From Schistosoma mansoni (taxonomy: Eukaryota; Platyhelminthes; Trematoda; Strigeidida; Schistosomatidae), in the NCBI RefSeq assembly GCF_000237925.1, contig NW_017386011.1, positions 774,734 through 838,733 on the forward strand: DNA of 64,000 nucleotides. The letters are read 5' to 3'. Of the stretch, positions 54,601 through 64,000 are shown piece by piece; position 1 is the stretch's first letter, and each line of letters starts with the position of its first letter. A program made the translations under genes and the position numbers. Below the pieces are notes generated by a model, which was given only the letters and a program-made list of their open reading frames with translations, did not search any database and had not been told where the DNA came from.

Positions 54601-56562
54601 AGAATCTTCTGACCACCTTAAGGAATAATGCAAGCATGTTCGGGATGTGTTTCCCTCTCTAGATGAAAAATATTGCTACGGCACTGGTCTGCATCAGCAT
54701 CTAATTAGTGACAAGTACGAAGTAGTTGAGTGCGTTTATTGCTTCCTTTATCTTGGAAATCTCATCAGTTCTGATTGGTTGTTGTCTAACAAAATCTCAG
54801 CATAGATTCCAGAAGTCCGCTTGTCCTTTGCCATCTCTCATCACTTGTGATGTAAGCGAGATATCCGTCTTCCAACCGAAGGACGAGTTTACCATACAGA
54901 AGTTCGCTTCGTCCTTCTTTACGGATGTCCTAACCGTAGATGCTACTTTGACGTGGTGGTCGGGCTTGCCTATCGCGATGACCCAACCGAGCTATATTGG
55001 CTGGAACGTATATTTTTGTATGTTCTAACATGCCAGGTAGGTCGATTGGAGGACGTTATGATTCAAAGTAGCAACTCAAGGTCCGAGGGCAAAGTAGTAC
55101 TGCTGACTGTAGAGAGGTGTGACAGAAGTAAGGTCTTTTCCTCGAACAACCAGCATCTGCAGCGATGCTGCCTACTCACAATGAAGGAGGGGGTTAGAAA
55201 AGATCGACCTAAAAATGTCACGCCTCATCTTACCTTTGAAGAGCCGAGCTAACGCGTCAAAAACCTCCCACAAAAAGGCCGTATGCAATCGCCCTCGAGC
55301 AGTTGTCCCTTGGGCTCTGTGGTCACGCTCTCAGGTCATTAAGACCGACACTAATCCAACTCGGTGTTTAGGTTCCTCAAGAAATACCCTTTTACGGTGT
55401 GGGCAGCCGAAAAGTGATATCAGCCGTCACACCCATAACAACACAAGGAACCAAGTTGATCACAATCAAACCTTTCTTACACCTTATAACTCTCACCTCC
55501 ACAACTAACCCTTCTCACGTCCCTTTATCACCTCTCATCGCACATACAGGATCCGAGTAGCGTCATTCATTTGACCTCACCATGTCAAAATAAAGAACCA
55601 ACTCGTTTCATGCTTCGTGTATCTGGAAGCCCTGATGCTGCTTCCCGTTCGATTTGTGGGATGGCTGAGATACTGCCCGAGTCCGCAGACCGAAGCAGGT
55701 TGTTTTCTTAGGGGGCCACACCCAGAGACTTTGACCTTAAGGTCCTATCCACAAGGCAGTGGAGCAACGTTAGGAGATGCAGTCTCACGGTAACCGGTGA
55801 CTAATAATTGGTTCATTCGCTAATTGTTTCTTTGAGATCCTGGAGCCCATGTGCACCACTGGTTCGGAATCAGGGTTTTTCCAACTTCCCTTGGTGGACT
55901 CTCCGTGTTCACCGACCCAGTTAAAGCACCGGACATTCGCTTTTTGTCTTCTCAATTTCGTAAACAACAGTAATGCCGCGAGAATTTAGTGAGTAGGATT
56001 CTACGATAGTGGTTGTATGCCCGTGGCCATGAGAGAGCATTTTGAGAGACAGAGAGAAAGCTGACTCTTCCCATTCTCGACCGTACCAGCGCATTTGTGG
56101 TCTACAGGGCTTGTAATATCGCGCTGTGTATTTACTTTTGGATTACATTAATGTCTTTAGGTGAAAAGATGACTTTTTATAACATTGTATTTGTCTCATT
56201 TAATACTTTACTTCACTTAGTTTCTTTTTTTTATTATAAATAGTTTAAATGAATATATACCAAATAAACTAATTAATCAATGGACTGAAATGATTCATCG
56301 TGAAGATTTCACTAGTTTTGTCACAGGTTTACTTCGACATCATTATGATCCATTGTATATAAAAAATCGTCATCAAATGATGGAAGATGCTAAAAAGAAT
56401 GGTTTATTCCATCGTATATCTTTACCTAATGTTGATAAAACAATGATACAAACTAAGATTATACCACAGATATTAGATTTAGCATATACTACTACAATTT
56501 CTTCAGATATAAATCAGCATCGATTACATCATTTACTGCCTAAAAGTCATGTAGCTGGTTGA
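51645..56562 (+). CDS. selU: tRNA 2-selenouridine synthase, SelU/YbbB/MnmH family (5'-partial, 4 exons)
   Basis: In bacteria SelU uses selenophosphate to change 2-thiouridine to 2-selenouridine at wobble position 34 of certain tRNAs, through a geranylated intermediate. Exons: 51645-51959, 53104-53460, 54065-54509 and 56244-56562, in phase, 478 visible residues (E. coli YbbB is about 364). The rhodanese domain shows [20 protein letters not shown] (about 68-87) and [12 protein letters not shown]. The catalytic-type Cys164 is in [11 protein letters not shown]. Exons 2 and 3 rebuild a Walker A motif, GLTGSGKS (222-229). [14 protein letters not shown] follows, a family signature, then ECESRYVGP and, near the end, HHYDPLY. 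The first ATG is not in this exon: its frame is open from 51569 but has no ATG, so a 5' exon is missing or unrecognised. The gene has introns and flatworm repeats around it, so it is not bacterial contamination. Selenouridine function is inferred from homology. Confidence 0.92.
52490..52925 (-). mobile_element. Degenerate long SINE-B
   Basis: Arm and hammerhead region at 52775-52860 (gactaccaaaaaccaggaag), head near 52870-52920 and an extension at 52500-52700 that shares gacttctcactaggact with the 16700-16740 segment. The ribozyme is not foldable. In the first SelU intron. Confidence 0.6.
54555..55560 (+). mobile_element. LINE-B RT-end fragment joined to repeat family E
   Basis: 54560-54600 reads like ...[12 protein letters not shown] (after the YADD site), 54840-54930 like [13 protein letters not shown]; both are frame-broken. 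From 54945 it continues as family E (gtcgggcttgcctatcgcga) to about 55560. It lies in the third SelU intron. Confidence 0.7.
55650..56104 (-). mobile_element. SINE-A lacking the 3' tail
   Basis: From gatttgtgggatggctgaga to accagcgcatttgtggtcta; matches the 5' 85 per cent of SINE-A (minus sense). In the third SelU intron. Confidence 0.82.
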
Positions 56563-56867
56563 ACTTTTGCCTCTTTATTCTTTTTTTTTTCTTTTTATCT
56601 TTATTCATATGAAACTAATTTCATGAGTTATTTATCATTTACATTACCATAGAAATAAGTAGATTCCATATTTCATAGTTTTGTACCTGGCAATTGTATA
56701 TAAAATTATGATATTTAGATTTGTAAAGATAAAAATCAAATATAAGTTCTGACCGGTAATTCAGTCTTTGTTTTTTGTTTCTGTTTAAGTATGTTTCTGT
56801 TATAAATTTGTTTGAATCATGCTATTAAATGTAAAGATACACTTAGTATTGTTTGTTTGGCTATCAG

Positions 56868-57070
56868 GATTCAGTGGCCGAGTGGATAACGCGATGGCGT
56901 TTGAAGCGAAAGTTACTGGGTTCAAATCCCAGAGTGAACATCAACTCAGGTACATCCAGCTGACGAAGCGCAAATAGGACGAAGTGTCGCGCGTTCTGGA
57001 TTCTACTGCTAGCTACTATCCATCTTTGCTTACCATAAATGTAAAGACGCTTACATGCGTATTGTTTACA
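56868..57070 (+). mobile_element. SINE-C: tRNA-Ser-like SINE with hammerhead relic
   Basis: A-box ggccgagtggataacgcg and B-box gggttcaaatccc at 56879-56933, with tttgaag in the anticodon-loop position (TGA, serine-like). The variable arm is short and the ends do not pair as an acceptor stem, so it is not a functional tRNA gene. A ribozyme-like segment follows. It lies 300 bp past the SelU stop. Confidence 0.78.
56954..57001 (+). ncRNA. Hammerhead ribozyme relic, Sm-alpha type
   Basis: Stem I atccag (56954-56959) pairs perfectly with ctggat (56996-57001) and the core is CTGACGA, but stem II (agcgc.../aggac) is broken, GAAAC has become GAAGT and the site GTT replaces GTC. Probably inactive. 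Confidence 0.7.
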
Positions 57071-57094
57071 TATGTTAAAATAGTGTTCTAGTAA

Positions 57095-57292
57095 GGGACT
57101 CTTCGGCAGTGTTCATCCATGATTCCGCAAGCGGAATTCGAACTGAGGACTTTCACACACTGCTGAGGAGTTCCGTACTATGATGAAACGACTATCCAGT
57201 GTTTTCATATTTTCCATGGTGGTCTAGCCTATATGAACTCATGAGTTCAATTATTAAATTACTACAATCTCCACAAACCCCTATTCTGAAAA
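57095..57292 (+). mobile_element. SINE-B with degenerate second arm
   Basis: 57097-57140 holds an inverted partial hammerhead arm (gggactcttcggcagtgttc); 57155-57290 the plus-sense hammerhead, arm (ccatggtggtctagcctata) and tail aatctccacaaacccc. Confidence 0.75.
57157..57202 (+). ncRNA. Hammerhead ribozyme in SINE-B (stem II lost)
   Basis: Stem I acactg/cagtgt is fully paired, with a covarying outer pair compared with gcactg/cagtgc elsewhere. Core CTGAGGA and GAAAC are kept. Stem II (gttcc...tgat) is lost and the site is ATC. Confidence 0.65.
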
Positions 57293-57374
57293 TAATGTTC
57301 AATTACTTCTGAATACTAATGACGTTCTAGTTTGCCCTGAACGAACTATTAACGATTTTACTGCACATATGGTT

Positions 57375-57377
<3 letters not shown>

Positions 57378-57415
<38 letters not shown>
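57378..57415. repeat. (TA)n microsatellite
   Basis: About 19 uninterrupted TA units. Confidence 0.97.
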
Positions 57416-57417
<2 letters not shown>

Positions 57418-57599
57418 TGTTTAGCCAGGAACTAGTCTACCACGCATTAACACAACTCAAATCAAAGCACGTAATTAGCCGGTCTAGCACTTGTAATAAT
57501 CGATAACTGAGTAAGTACAAAGTTTAGGAAAATGTCTATGATACATCATATTCCTGTCATATTATCTACTGGTCTACCTAAAGAAACAACCAATCTTCG

Positions 57600-58055
57600 T
57601 CTACTTTTGTTTTACTTACGCCATCCCCTAGCATTCTCAATCGAAATCTGTCTTGAGCAAGCCGTTGCTGGTTGTATCCGGTAAACAGATATTGAGTATC
57701 TTGTGTAGACAATTGTTTATGAGTACTTTTTCGATAATGTTTGTAGTAGTTCTCGAAGTTTCAACTACGTACAGTAGAACTGTCTTGACATTAGCATTGA
57801 AGATTCTGACTTTCATGTTGGTTGATAGTTGTTTTGATTTCCATATGTTCTTCAACTGTAGGAATATTGTCCTTGCTTTGCTAATCCTTGTCATTACATC
57901 TGCATCAGGTCCTCTTAGTTCATCAATGATCCTGCTCAGGTACGCAAAACTTTCCAGAGCTTCTTTGCCAAGTATGATTGCGTTATTGTTCTCTGCATTG
58001 TATTTCAGGATCTTACTTTTCTCCTGTTGCCCTTCTAAAGCTTTTGCGGGTCCTA
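57600..58055 (-). mobile_element. RTE-like LINE C-terminal fragment
   Basis: Minus strand 57894-57637 codes ISKARTIFLQLKNIWKSKQL, NMKVRIFNANVKTVLLYVVE and NCLHKILNICLPDTTSN; upstream (to about 58040) NNAIILGKEALESFAYLSRI. These are post-RT motifs of trematode RTE elements, probably the family of the endonuclease at 36885-38275. Confidence 0.82.
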
Positions 58056-58069
58056 AGCCTGGGTAAGGG

Positions 58070-59440
58070 GGGAGGGTTGGGTATGTGGTCAGCGAACCCC
58101 TCCCTTAGAAAACGACAACGATAAAAAATTTAAACCATTCTTCCGCCTACGCAACAATGTGTGTAGCCCTCGATCTTTTCGTTATTGTTAATCTCACTTT
58201 CTAGTCATTATGTGGCCAGGTTGTACATAATAACATAGAAACACGTCCACTGCATTCGTATCCGGACTATGACTGAATTTCAGTTCACGTCCGTTAACCA
58301 GCTCTCAGTTTTCGAGAGACATTCAACAGTGAAATATAGGCTAATAAAGATAGATTTCTGGTGGCTAGGTAAAAATGTCTTGTTTTGAAATAGAATCTAG
58401 GGTTACTGTTAAGGCTCTCATTGAGAACTGACATCGCCTACAGTTCCAGAATCCTAACCTTTCATCGTGCCATAATAAATTATTTTTCTCTACTGTCTTC
58501 TGGTTGACTGAAAGTGGTAAGGTCCCAAGGTCGTTCTGTAGTATAGTACAGCTTTACTTAACATGCTTTTCAGTGAATGATTTGATCCCTCTAGTTCGTC
58601 TCTTGTTACGTTTGCAAAACTTATTCTGTGGTATTTTTATTATTAGAGCTGTTTACTGTCGACTAATATGTTCATTATATCAACAATGATTGAGTTGTAT
58701 GTACGTCTAACATTTTAATCTAGTGGTTGTAGGCCAGTATTGATATAATGGATAAACTATATACCATACTCTTATGATTTTTCTTCCCTTATCCCAACTT
58801 TATATCCAATAGCCCAGTTAGTGAATATACTCAACATTTGATTATAACACTGATTAAATTCGCTCCTGCATATTAGAATACTAAGAAGATCATCTAATTT
58901 ACTCAAACTTCAAAAATCATCCGGTTATACACAGAAAATGGAAGACTAAAATGTACATAACTAGGGTACTTATGGTACACATTTGAACAACATGTTTATC
59001 AATACACAGCTCCTGCTGTGTACCAATCAAATCAGTTTTAATCAGAACGTTTAGTTAGAAAACTTCAATCGCAGAAGCTACTTTGAATCATTGACAATTT
59101 GCCACTGGGTGAAATTAGTTTATTCTTTGTGACATGATAAGGAATGACTTAAACGATCGGTGTTTGAGAAAACACATGGAATTAATCTTTTCCAATTGTC
59201 CGTAACATTTAATCATATCTTGACTAATGAAATGCTTCATCGTTATTTTATAATGAATATTCTATTCAATTAATGAAACTTTAACAATCTATTAACTGTT
59301 TAATCTATCTCAATAACACTTACTTACGCCTGTTACTCCTAATGGAGCATAGGCCGCCAGCCAGCATTCTCCCACCCTCTCTGTCCTGGGCCTTCCTTTC
59401 TACTATCTCAATAACAAGAATTGGTTTATTTTTTTTCAAT
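58070..59440. other. Intergenic region upstream of MRPL2
   Basis: No gene recognised. 59325-59405 (cttacttacgcctgttactc and following) resembles a short fragment common in trematode RTE ends. The MRPL2 promoter should be here; no motif stands out. Confidence 0.45.
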
Positions 59441-59453
59441 TTTAGGCATTCAA

Positions 59454-62400
59454 ATGAATCTTTGTAGTCATTTGACTAATTCTCTACGGTTATATACAAA
59501 TTTCAGTTTGGGAAACAAATTGCTTCAGTCATCCAAATTCTCACCATCATACCTTACTAGGTAAGTTGATTCTTTATGTATTTCTTTTTTTGTTTTTTTC
59601 CAGTTTGACTACACAGGACATGCTTTTCTCTATTTTATTCTTCAATTGATTATACTTATCACTTTGGTTATTAGTGTTTGCATTTGTATTGGAATTTGGG
59701 AGAACACAAAGGTCGATGCACCTTTGTTATTACAAACGAGTTTGAGTAATGCCATTCAAGGTCCCTATTATAACTTGTTGCCTGTTTGCGTGCCCACGTA
59801 ATATATGACGTGATGATTCCCGCCAATGAGAGATTTATTGGTCGGACCAGTGACACGAAACCCGTACGAGCAATCTAGAGCACTTGTCGGTCCTACTATC
59901 TACTTAGCCCAGCCTGTCAAGTCCAGAACACCAATAACAGTCTCTGCAATATGAATCATTATATTTCAAACATACTGAGTTTATATACCAATCGAGCAGA
60001 CCACATCGTACCATAAAATAGAAAATAACATTTGTACAAGATTCAGCTAAATGTGACTGTGAATAGGAAGAACAGTAATTAATAGACTGGGTGTAACTCA
60101 AGAATGGTAAATCGTATGATAATAGCCCATGTGTCCGAGAGATGGTGCTACACAGTGGCTAGAGACGTTATCAGAAATGAGTCAGAATAGAAGCCAATGG
60201 CGATCCTGCTGTAACCTTCTTTTACTTTCTGCATAAAGAGTGGTTACAACCTCCTTAACTACGAGAGTTCTTCTGGTTGTACATTTCAGTTCCCCTCACC
60301 ATTGCTTTTTTCTTTTTTTATAGGCATCTTACCCCTTTCTCTTCCCATTTTCATTGTCGTGCGCGGCACATATATATCTGGTGCCCCCTTGCACCAATAT
60401 TTATGTGTTTAAATAAATAAATAAAATGGGTCAAAATAAAGCTTATAATAAGAGGGACGCGAATATGAATAGTTTATTTAGTTAACAGTTATACTATATA
60501 TACACATAGTTTTGATCCATAAATAGTTCTCAAAGTTACCGTCCATAATTCTCTTCGAGATATAACAATCCCTAACAGTCGGTTGCTATCGTCTCGCCAC
60601 ACGCAACACGTGTGCCAGTCATCTCGACTGGTGAAGTTTTACTACTTCGTCAATCGATTTGCCATCCTTACCTGGTAACCGTTTCCTAACAATTGCATTA
60701 CTTACTCGGTGATCCCAGGATATACGAGCAATGCTTCGAAGACACGTATGATCAAATACTAATGACCGACGAATATCCCCTACTCTTACCGACCGTGTTT
60801 CACAATTATAAAGTAAGACAGGACGAACTGTGTTATGATTTGACCTAGGCTATAGCCAATTGTTATGACTTGATCAAGGTCGTCGCTGATTCGTTATGAC
60901 CTTACGAATTGTACAAGGGGCGAAAATCCACGTAAATTATCCACCAATAGAATACGCCTTCTACGACCTTCACACTGGGACAATGACGTTCGATTAACAT
61001 GAGTAATCTAGCGCCCTTATTGGTCCTTATCCGCCTAACCCGTCCACTTGAGTCCAAAAACACCAATAGCCGCTGCTGTAATGCGAATCGTTTATTTCAA
61101 GCATACTTTGTTTATATATCAGACAGACAGGCCACATCATACCATAAAATAGAAAATAATATTTGTACAAAACCAGGCCAATGAGGCTGTAAGCGTGGGA
61201 GACAATAATCAATAAAACTGAGTATAACTTAGGAACAGAAAATCATATAGTAATAATCAATAGGTCAAAATGAAGCTAGTAATAAGATGAATATAGATAT
61301 AGATAATCCAGTTACTGAATAGTTATACCATAGGAATATAAATAGATTAATAGTCTAATAAGAGGTCCCGTAAGTTATCAGTACTTACTTTTTCCTAGTA
61401 TATAACACCTCCCCTTTTTTGAAGCATCATGGATAATAGCGATCCTTGGGATTTATTTTTATACGATTAGGTTTCCGCCTGATGCGCTGCGACCGCCTTG
61501 GGAGTGTTGTACATATCTTCTTTTTATTCGGGTCCTTTTTAATTTCATTATCCGACTCGGTTAATATATTTAATGGTATATCATGCTTTCTATCACTTTC
61601 TATCTCCCACTCCTGTCTGGTCGGCTGTATCTGGTTTGCATGTCGTACCCATATCTTTTGTCCAACTTTCACTTCATAAATAACTTTCCCTTTTCTTCGG
61701 ACTATGATGCCAAATTTCCAGGTTGGCTTTACTCCCTGGAAATCTCTTGCCATTACTGCTTGTCCTACATTAAACCTTCTGGGTAAGGCACCATGCCTTT
61801 TGTTAAATTGCAGTTCCATTCGTTTATTCTTGCATTGAATGACTTCAGGTTTTGGCTTCATTTGTTCCATAGGTATTCTAATCTTTCTTCCAAAAATTAC
61901 TTCTGCCGGGCTTTCTTGATTATTTGTTGCTGGGTTGGGAGTTGCGCGGTAGCTTAGTAAAAATCGTTGAATTATATCTTCTATTTCTCCTTCCCCTTCG
62001 GCTTTAAGCAACGCTCTTTTAAAAGTGTCCACGAACCTTTCGACTAAGCCGTTAGACTGTGGATGGTATGGGGGTGTCTTGATATGCCTAATGGCATTGG
62101 CAATGCAGAACCTCGAAAATTCAGCAGAGGTAAACTGTGGTCCATTGTCTGACACCAATATATCTGGACACCCAAAACAACTGAATACTTGCCTCAGTTT
62201 CTTCACTGTAGCTGACGAAAAGCGAATGTCTGGTGCTTTAACGGGGTTGGTGGATACAGAGGATTCACCTAGGGGAATTAGAAAACCCTGATTGCAAACC
62301 AGTGGTGCACATGGTCCCCAGTACCCTGAAGGAACAGTCGGCGTACTAACCAATTATTGGTCACCGGTTACCGTGAGACTGTATCTTCATACGTCGCTCC

Positions 62401-62930
62401 ACTGCCTTGTGGATTAGACCTTTAGGTCAAAGGCTCCGGTCGTGGCCACCTAAGAAAACCACCTGATTCAGTTTGGGCACCCCGATAACGTCATAGCCCA
62501 TATACGAATCAAGCGACTTGCGTGGTGCATATGTTTTCGGTGCCTCTTTATACCAATATTTATGTGTTCAAATAATAATAATAATAAATAAATACATAGA
62601 ATATTCCTATTATTTTTTATTATATAATAAAAAAACCTGGTTTTAGTAGAAACATTTCGTGGCGAAAGTAACTTTCACTGAAGTCCCGTAGTCTATCAGT
62701 AAGATTTGTTAAAACATTGTTTTCTTTTTAATTTTAAAATATATTTAGCTTAAATCCTCTACAAATTTATAAATATGGATTGTCAACAAGTTGCAGTTTA
62801 AATCGCCGTCCTGGTATAACATATCCGCGGCCAGTTAGTCGCTATTGGGCAATTAGTAAAGTGATGGATCCTCATCAATATACAGTTGACGCAATGCCAT
62901 TGGTACGAACAGGAGGACGAGGACCTGACG
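59454..62930 (+). CDS. mrpl2: Mitochondrial large-subunit ribosomal protein uL2m (MRPL2), 3'-partial
   Basis: uL2m is a core protein of the mitochondrial large ribosomal subunit near the peptidyl-transferase centre. Exon 1 (59454-59560) starts at ATG and codes a Ser/Leu/Arg-rich, acid-poor leader (MNLCSHLTNSLRLYTNFSLG) that looks like a mitochondrial targeting sequence. Exon 2 (62749-62930) joins in phase (AG|C) and contains HQYTVDAMPLVRTGGRGPDG, matching the MRPL2 segment of the form YTVKPL..KKTGGRD.TG, which precedes the RNA-binding core. A donor follows at 62931. About 96 residues are visible and the rest lies beyond the window. An acceptor-like tttcaattttag sits just before exon 1 (ends 59445), so a 5'UTR intron or spliced-leader addition is possible. 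The 3.2-kb intron is full of nested retroelements. Exon 2 is secure; exon 1 rests on phase and leader composition. Confidence 0.85.
59765..60567 (-). mobile_element. Solo LTR with nested LINE-A
   Basis: 59780-60120 and 60426-60567 match the LTR at 60831-61407 (shared tgtcaagtccagaacaccaa-like, accataaaatagaaaataac, ggtcaaaataaagcttataa, ending gatataaca). A short duplication tccct lies at both borders. No internal Gypsy sequence is attached. Confidence 0.75.
60122..60425 (+). mobile_element. LINE-A 3' end nested in the solo LTR
   Basis: Plus-sense end of LINE-A (gatggtgctacacagtggct, cagaatagaagccaatggcg) to the tail caccaatatttatgtgttta and aaataaataaataaaa. This gives the clearest LINE-A tail in the window. 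Confidence 0.85.
60831..61407 (-). repeat. 3' LTR of a Ty3/Gypsy element
   Basis: 577 bp, minus sense, bounded by TGTTAT...ATAACA. A purine tract (minus strand; + reads cctccccttttttg, 61408-61421) sits directly before it, as expected at the 3' end of an LTR element. Confidence 0.85.
61408..62212 (-). mobile_element. Ty3/Gypsy integrase fragment, 5'-truncated
   Basis: Minus strand codes the integrase C-half: LVSDNGPQFTSAEFSRFC (second catalytic Asp), PPYHPQSNGLVERFVDTFKR (catalytic Glu), SPAEVIFGRKIRIPMEQMKP, then a basic tail (RRSQRIRRKPNRIKINPK) and stop at about 61427. The N-half is missing: the frame runs into SINE-A at 62213. Confidence 0.9.
62213..62590 (+). mobile_element. SINE-A, 5'-truncated, abutting the integrase
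   Basis: From gacgaaaagcgaatgtctgg to the tail taccaatatttatgtgttca and aataataataataaataaat. It lies about 160 bp before MRPL2 exon 2. The rest of the Gypsy element is absent beyond it. Confidence 0.85.
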
Positions 62931-63129
62931 GTAATACGTGTGACTATATAATAATGACATTTTACTGTTACATTTTTTTCCAACTACTTTTCTCAATCAG
63001 AATAATTTCTGTAACACAGTTATTAAATCAAGTGAACTTCGAGTTGTTTTCTTTTTTTCAAGTGCAAACATAGAATTCATTAAAATTATAAAATTCGGTA
63101 GATTGCTGATTTCCTTGAGGTTTTTAAGT

Positions 63130-63597
63130 TTCAGTATTTTCTTATTTATTTGAGCACAGAAAATTTGTCATTTAATTGTGTGATAGCTATGATACTGTCA
63201 GGGTTCCCAAACTGAATCAGGTAGTTTTCGTGGGGGGGCCACACCCGGAGACTTTGACCTAAAGATCTGATTCACAAACCAGTGGAGCATCGTGAAGAGG
63301 TGCAGTCCCATGGTAGACGATGACCAACAATTGGTTCCATTTGTTCCCTCAGGATAATCGAGTCCATGTGCACCACTGATTTAGAATCAGGGTTTTTCAA
63401 CTTCCCAAGGTGGACTTTCCGTGTCCACCGGACATTCGCTTTTCGTCCTCTCAATTTCATAAACAACGGTAATGCCGCGAGAATTTAGTGAGTAGGACTT
63501 TCACGGTAGTGGTTGTATGTGCATCGCCGTGTGAGAGCATTTGGAGAGGGAGAGCAGACTCTTCCTACTCTCGGCCGTACTAGCGCATCCGGGGGCG
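63130..63597 (-). mobile_element. SINE-A, partly deleted
   Basis: From tcttatttatttgagcacag to ggccgtactagcgcatccgg, with internal deletions (about 60 bp shorter than full length). It lies in the MRPL2 intron after exon 2. Confidence 0.8.
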
Positions 63598-63881
63598 ATC
63601 AGTGGCAAGTGAAAAACACTGAATAAACTAAATACATGTAGAATGAAGTGATGAATTAGTGTCTAGTTTAATAAGTGTTCCAGACTTAAGGAAATAAAAT
63701 AAATTTCTCAAACGTTCATTTAGCTTCAAATAGTATTAGCTAGTAGTTACAGATAGCAGTCTATGAGTTTATTAATCAGTTTCGCACATCATACTTAATT
63801 TAAAATTATCCCGCCTTCTTCATTATCGTTCAACCGCTAAAATCTAATAACTCAACTAATTTAGAGCCTTGTTTTTGATTG

Positions 63882-64000
63882 AGATCATGAACTAATTGAT
63901 GTTAGACCACCATTGGAAACCTAGAAGCACTGGACGGCCGTTTCGTCCCATTCAGCAATTCGCATCCACGATCCTGCTCGCGGGACCCGGACCTAGGGCC
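63882..64000 (-). mobile_element. SINE-B, runs off the window
   Basis: 3' arm gagatcatgaactaattgat, gaccaccattggaaacctag, then a hammerhead region with a deletion (ggccgtttcgtcccattcag) and the start of the head (gatcctgctcgcgggacc). 63600-63880 holds nothing recognised. Confidence 0.75.

Larger units (their letters stand above)
59685..60830 (-). mobile_element. LINE-B copy interrupted by an LTR
   Basis: 59685-59764 and 60568-60830 are adjoining parts of one antisense LINE-B (left ends at gccattcaaggtccct, right resumes tccctaacagtcggttgcta). Right-hand sequence includes the reverse of the RRSLVFDHTCLRSIARISWD-like region. It is cut again at 60831 by a second LTR. Confidence 0.75.

Noticed and set aside
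51645-56562. Bacterial contamination as the source of the SelU-like gene
   Set aside because: The reading frame is split by three GT-AG introns, one of them holding flatworm repeats (LINE-B fragment and SINE-A), and host genes lie on both sides.
56868-56940. Functional tRNA-Ser gene
   Set aside because: A and B boxes and a serine-like anticodon position are present, but there is no long variable arm and no pairing acceptor stem. It continues into a SINE body with a hammerhead relic.
34463-62930. Trans-spliced operon of UBA3, SelU-like and MRPL2
   Set aside because: All are on the same strand, but the gaps (about 4 kb and 2.9 kb) are far longer than in known flatworm polycistrons.

Overview
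This window is eukaryotic nuclear DNA, AT-rich and crowded with repeats. It almost certainly comes from a blood fluke (Schistosoma). Three things point there: two introns of only 34 and 35 nt at the 5' end of one gene followed by kilobase introns; tRNA-derived SINEs that carry hammerhead ribozymes, as in the known schistosome S-alpha family; and fragments resembling schistosome CR1/SR1-like, RTE-like and Ty3/Gypsy (Boudicca-like and CsRn1-like) retroelements. The species cannot be told from the sequence alone.

Four host genes are recognisable, all on the + strand. (1) 2857-26942: the last ten exons of a cohesin kleisin (RAD21/REC8 family). The N-terminal kleisin exons lie upstream of the window. 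(2) 34463-47617: a complete UBA3 gene, the catalytic subunit of the NEDD8-activating E1, with nine exons and 436 residues. (3) 51645-56562: four exons of a tRNA 2-selenouridine synthase (SelU/YbbB/MnmH), with rhodanese domain, catalytic-type Cys motif and P-loop. The family is known mainly from prokaryotes, so an intron-bearing copy in an animal is the most unusual gene here. (4) 59454-62930: the first two exons of mitochondrial ribosomal protein uL2m (MRPL2). It runs off the right part of the window.

Nearly everything else is transposon material inside introns and between genes. Two C-terminal LINE families recur (called LINE-A and LINE-B here). A roughly 525-bp non-autonomous element (SINE-A) has the same 3' tail as LINE-A, which suggests LINE-A mobilises it. 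A second family (SINE-B) has long terminal inverted repeats around a tRNA-like head and a hammerhead ribozyme; two copies are flanked by 12-13 bp target-site duplications. A tRNA-Ser-like SINE (SINE-C) carries another hammerhead. A fold-back element (SINE-D) surrounds a 200-N assembly gap.

The kleisin intron 19419-23175 holds a tandem duplication of about 1.5 kb that copied the end of exon 7 and its splice donor. The MRPL2 intron holds a nested pile: one LINE-B copy hit twice by the same LTR family, with a LINE-A fragment inside the first LTR. Gene models were assembled by eye from splice sites, reading phase and family resemblance. No alignment or search was run.
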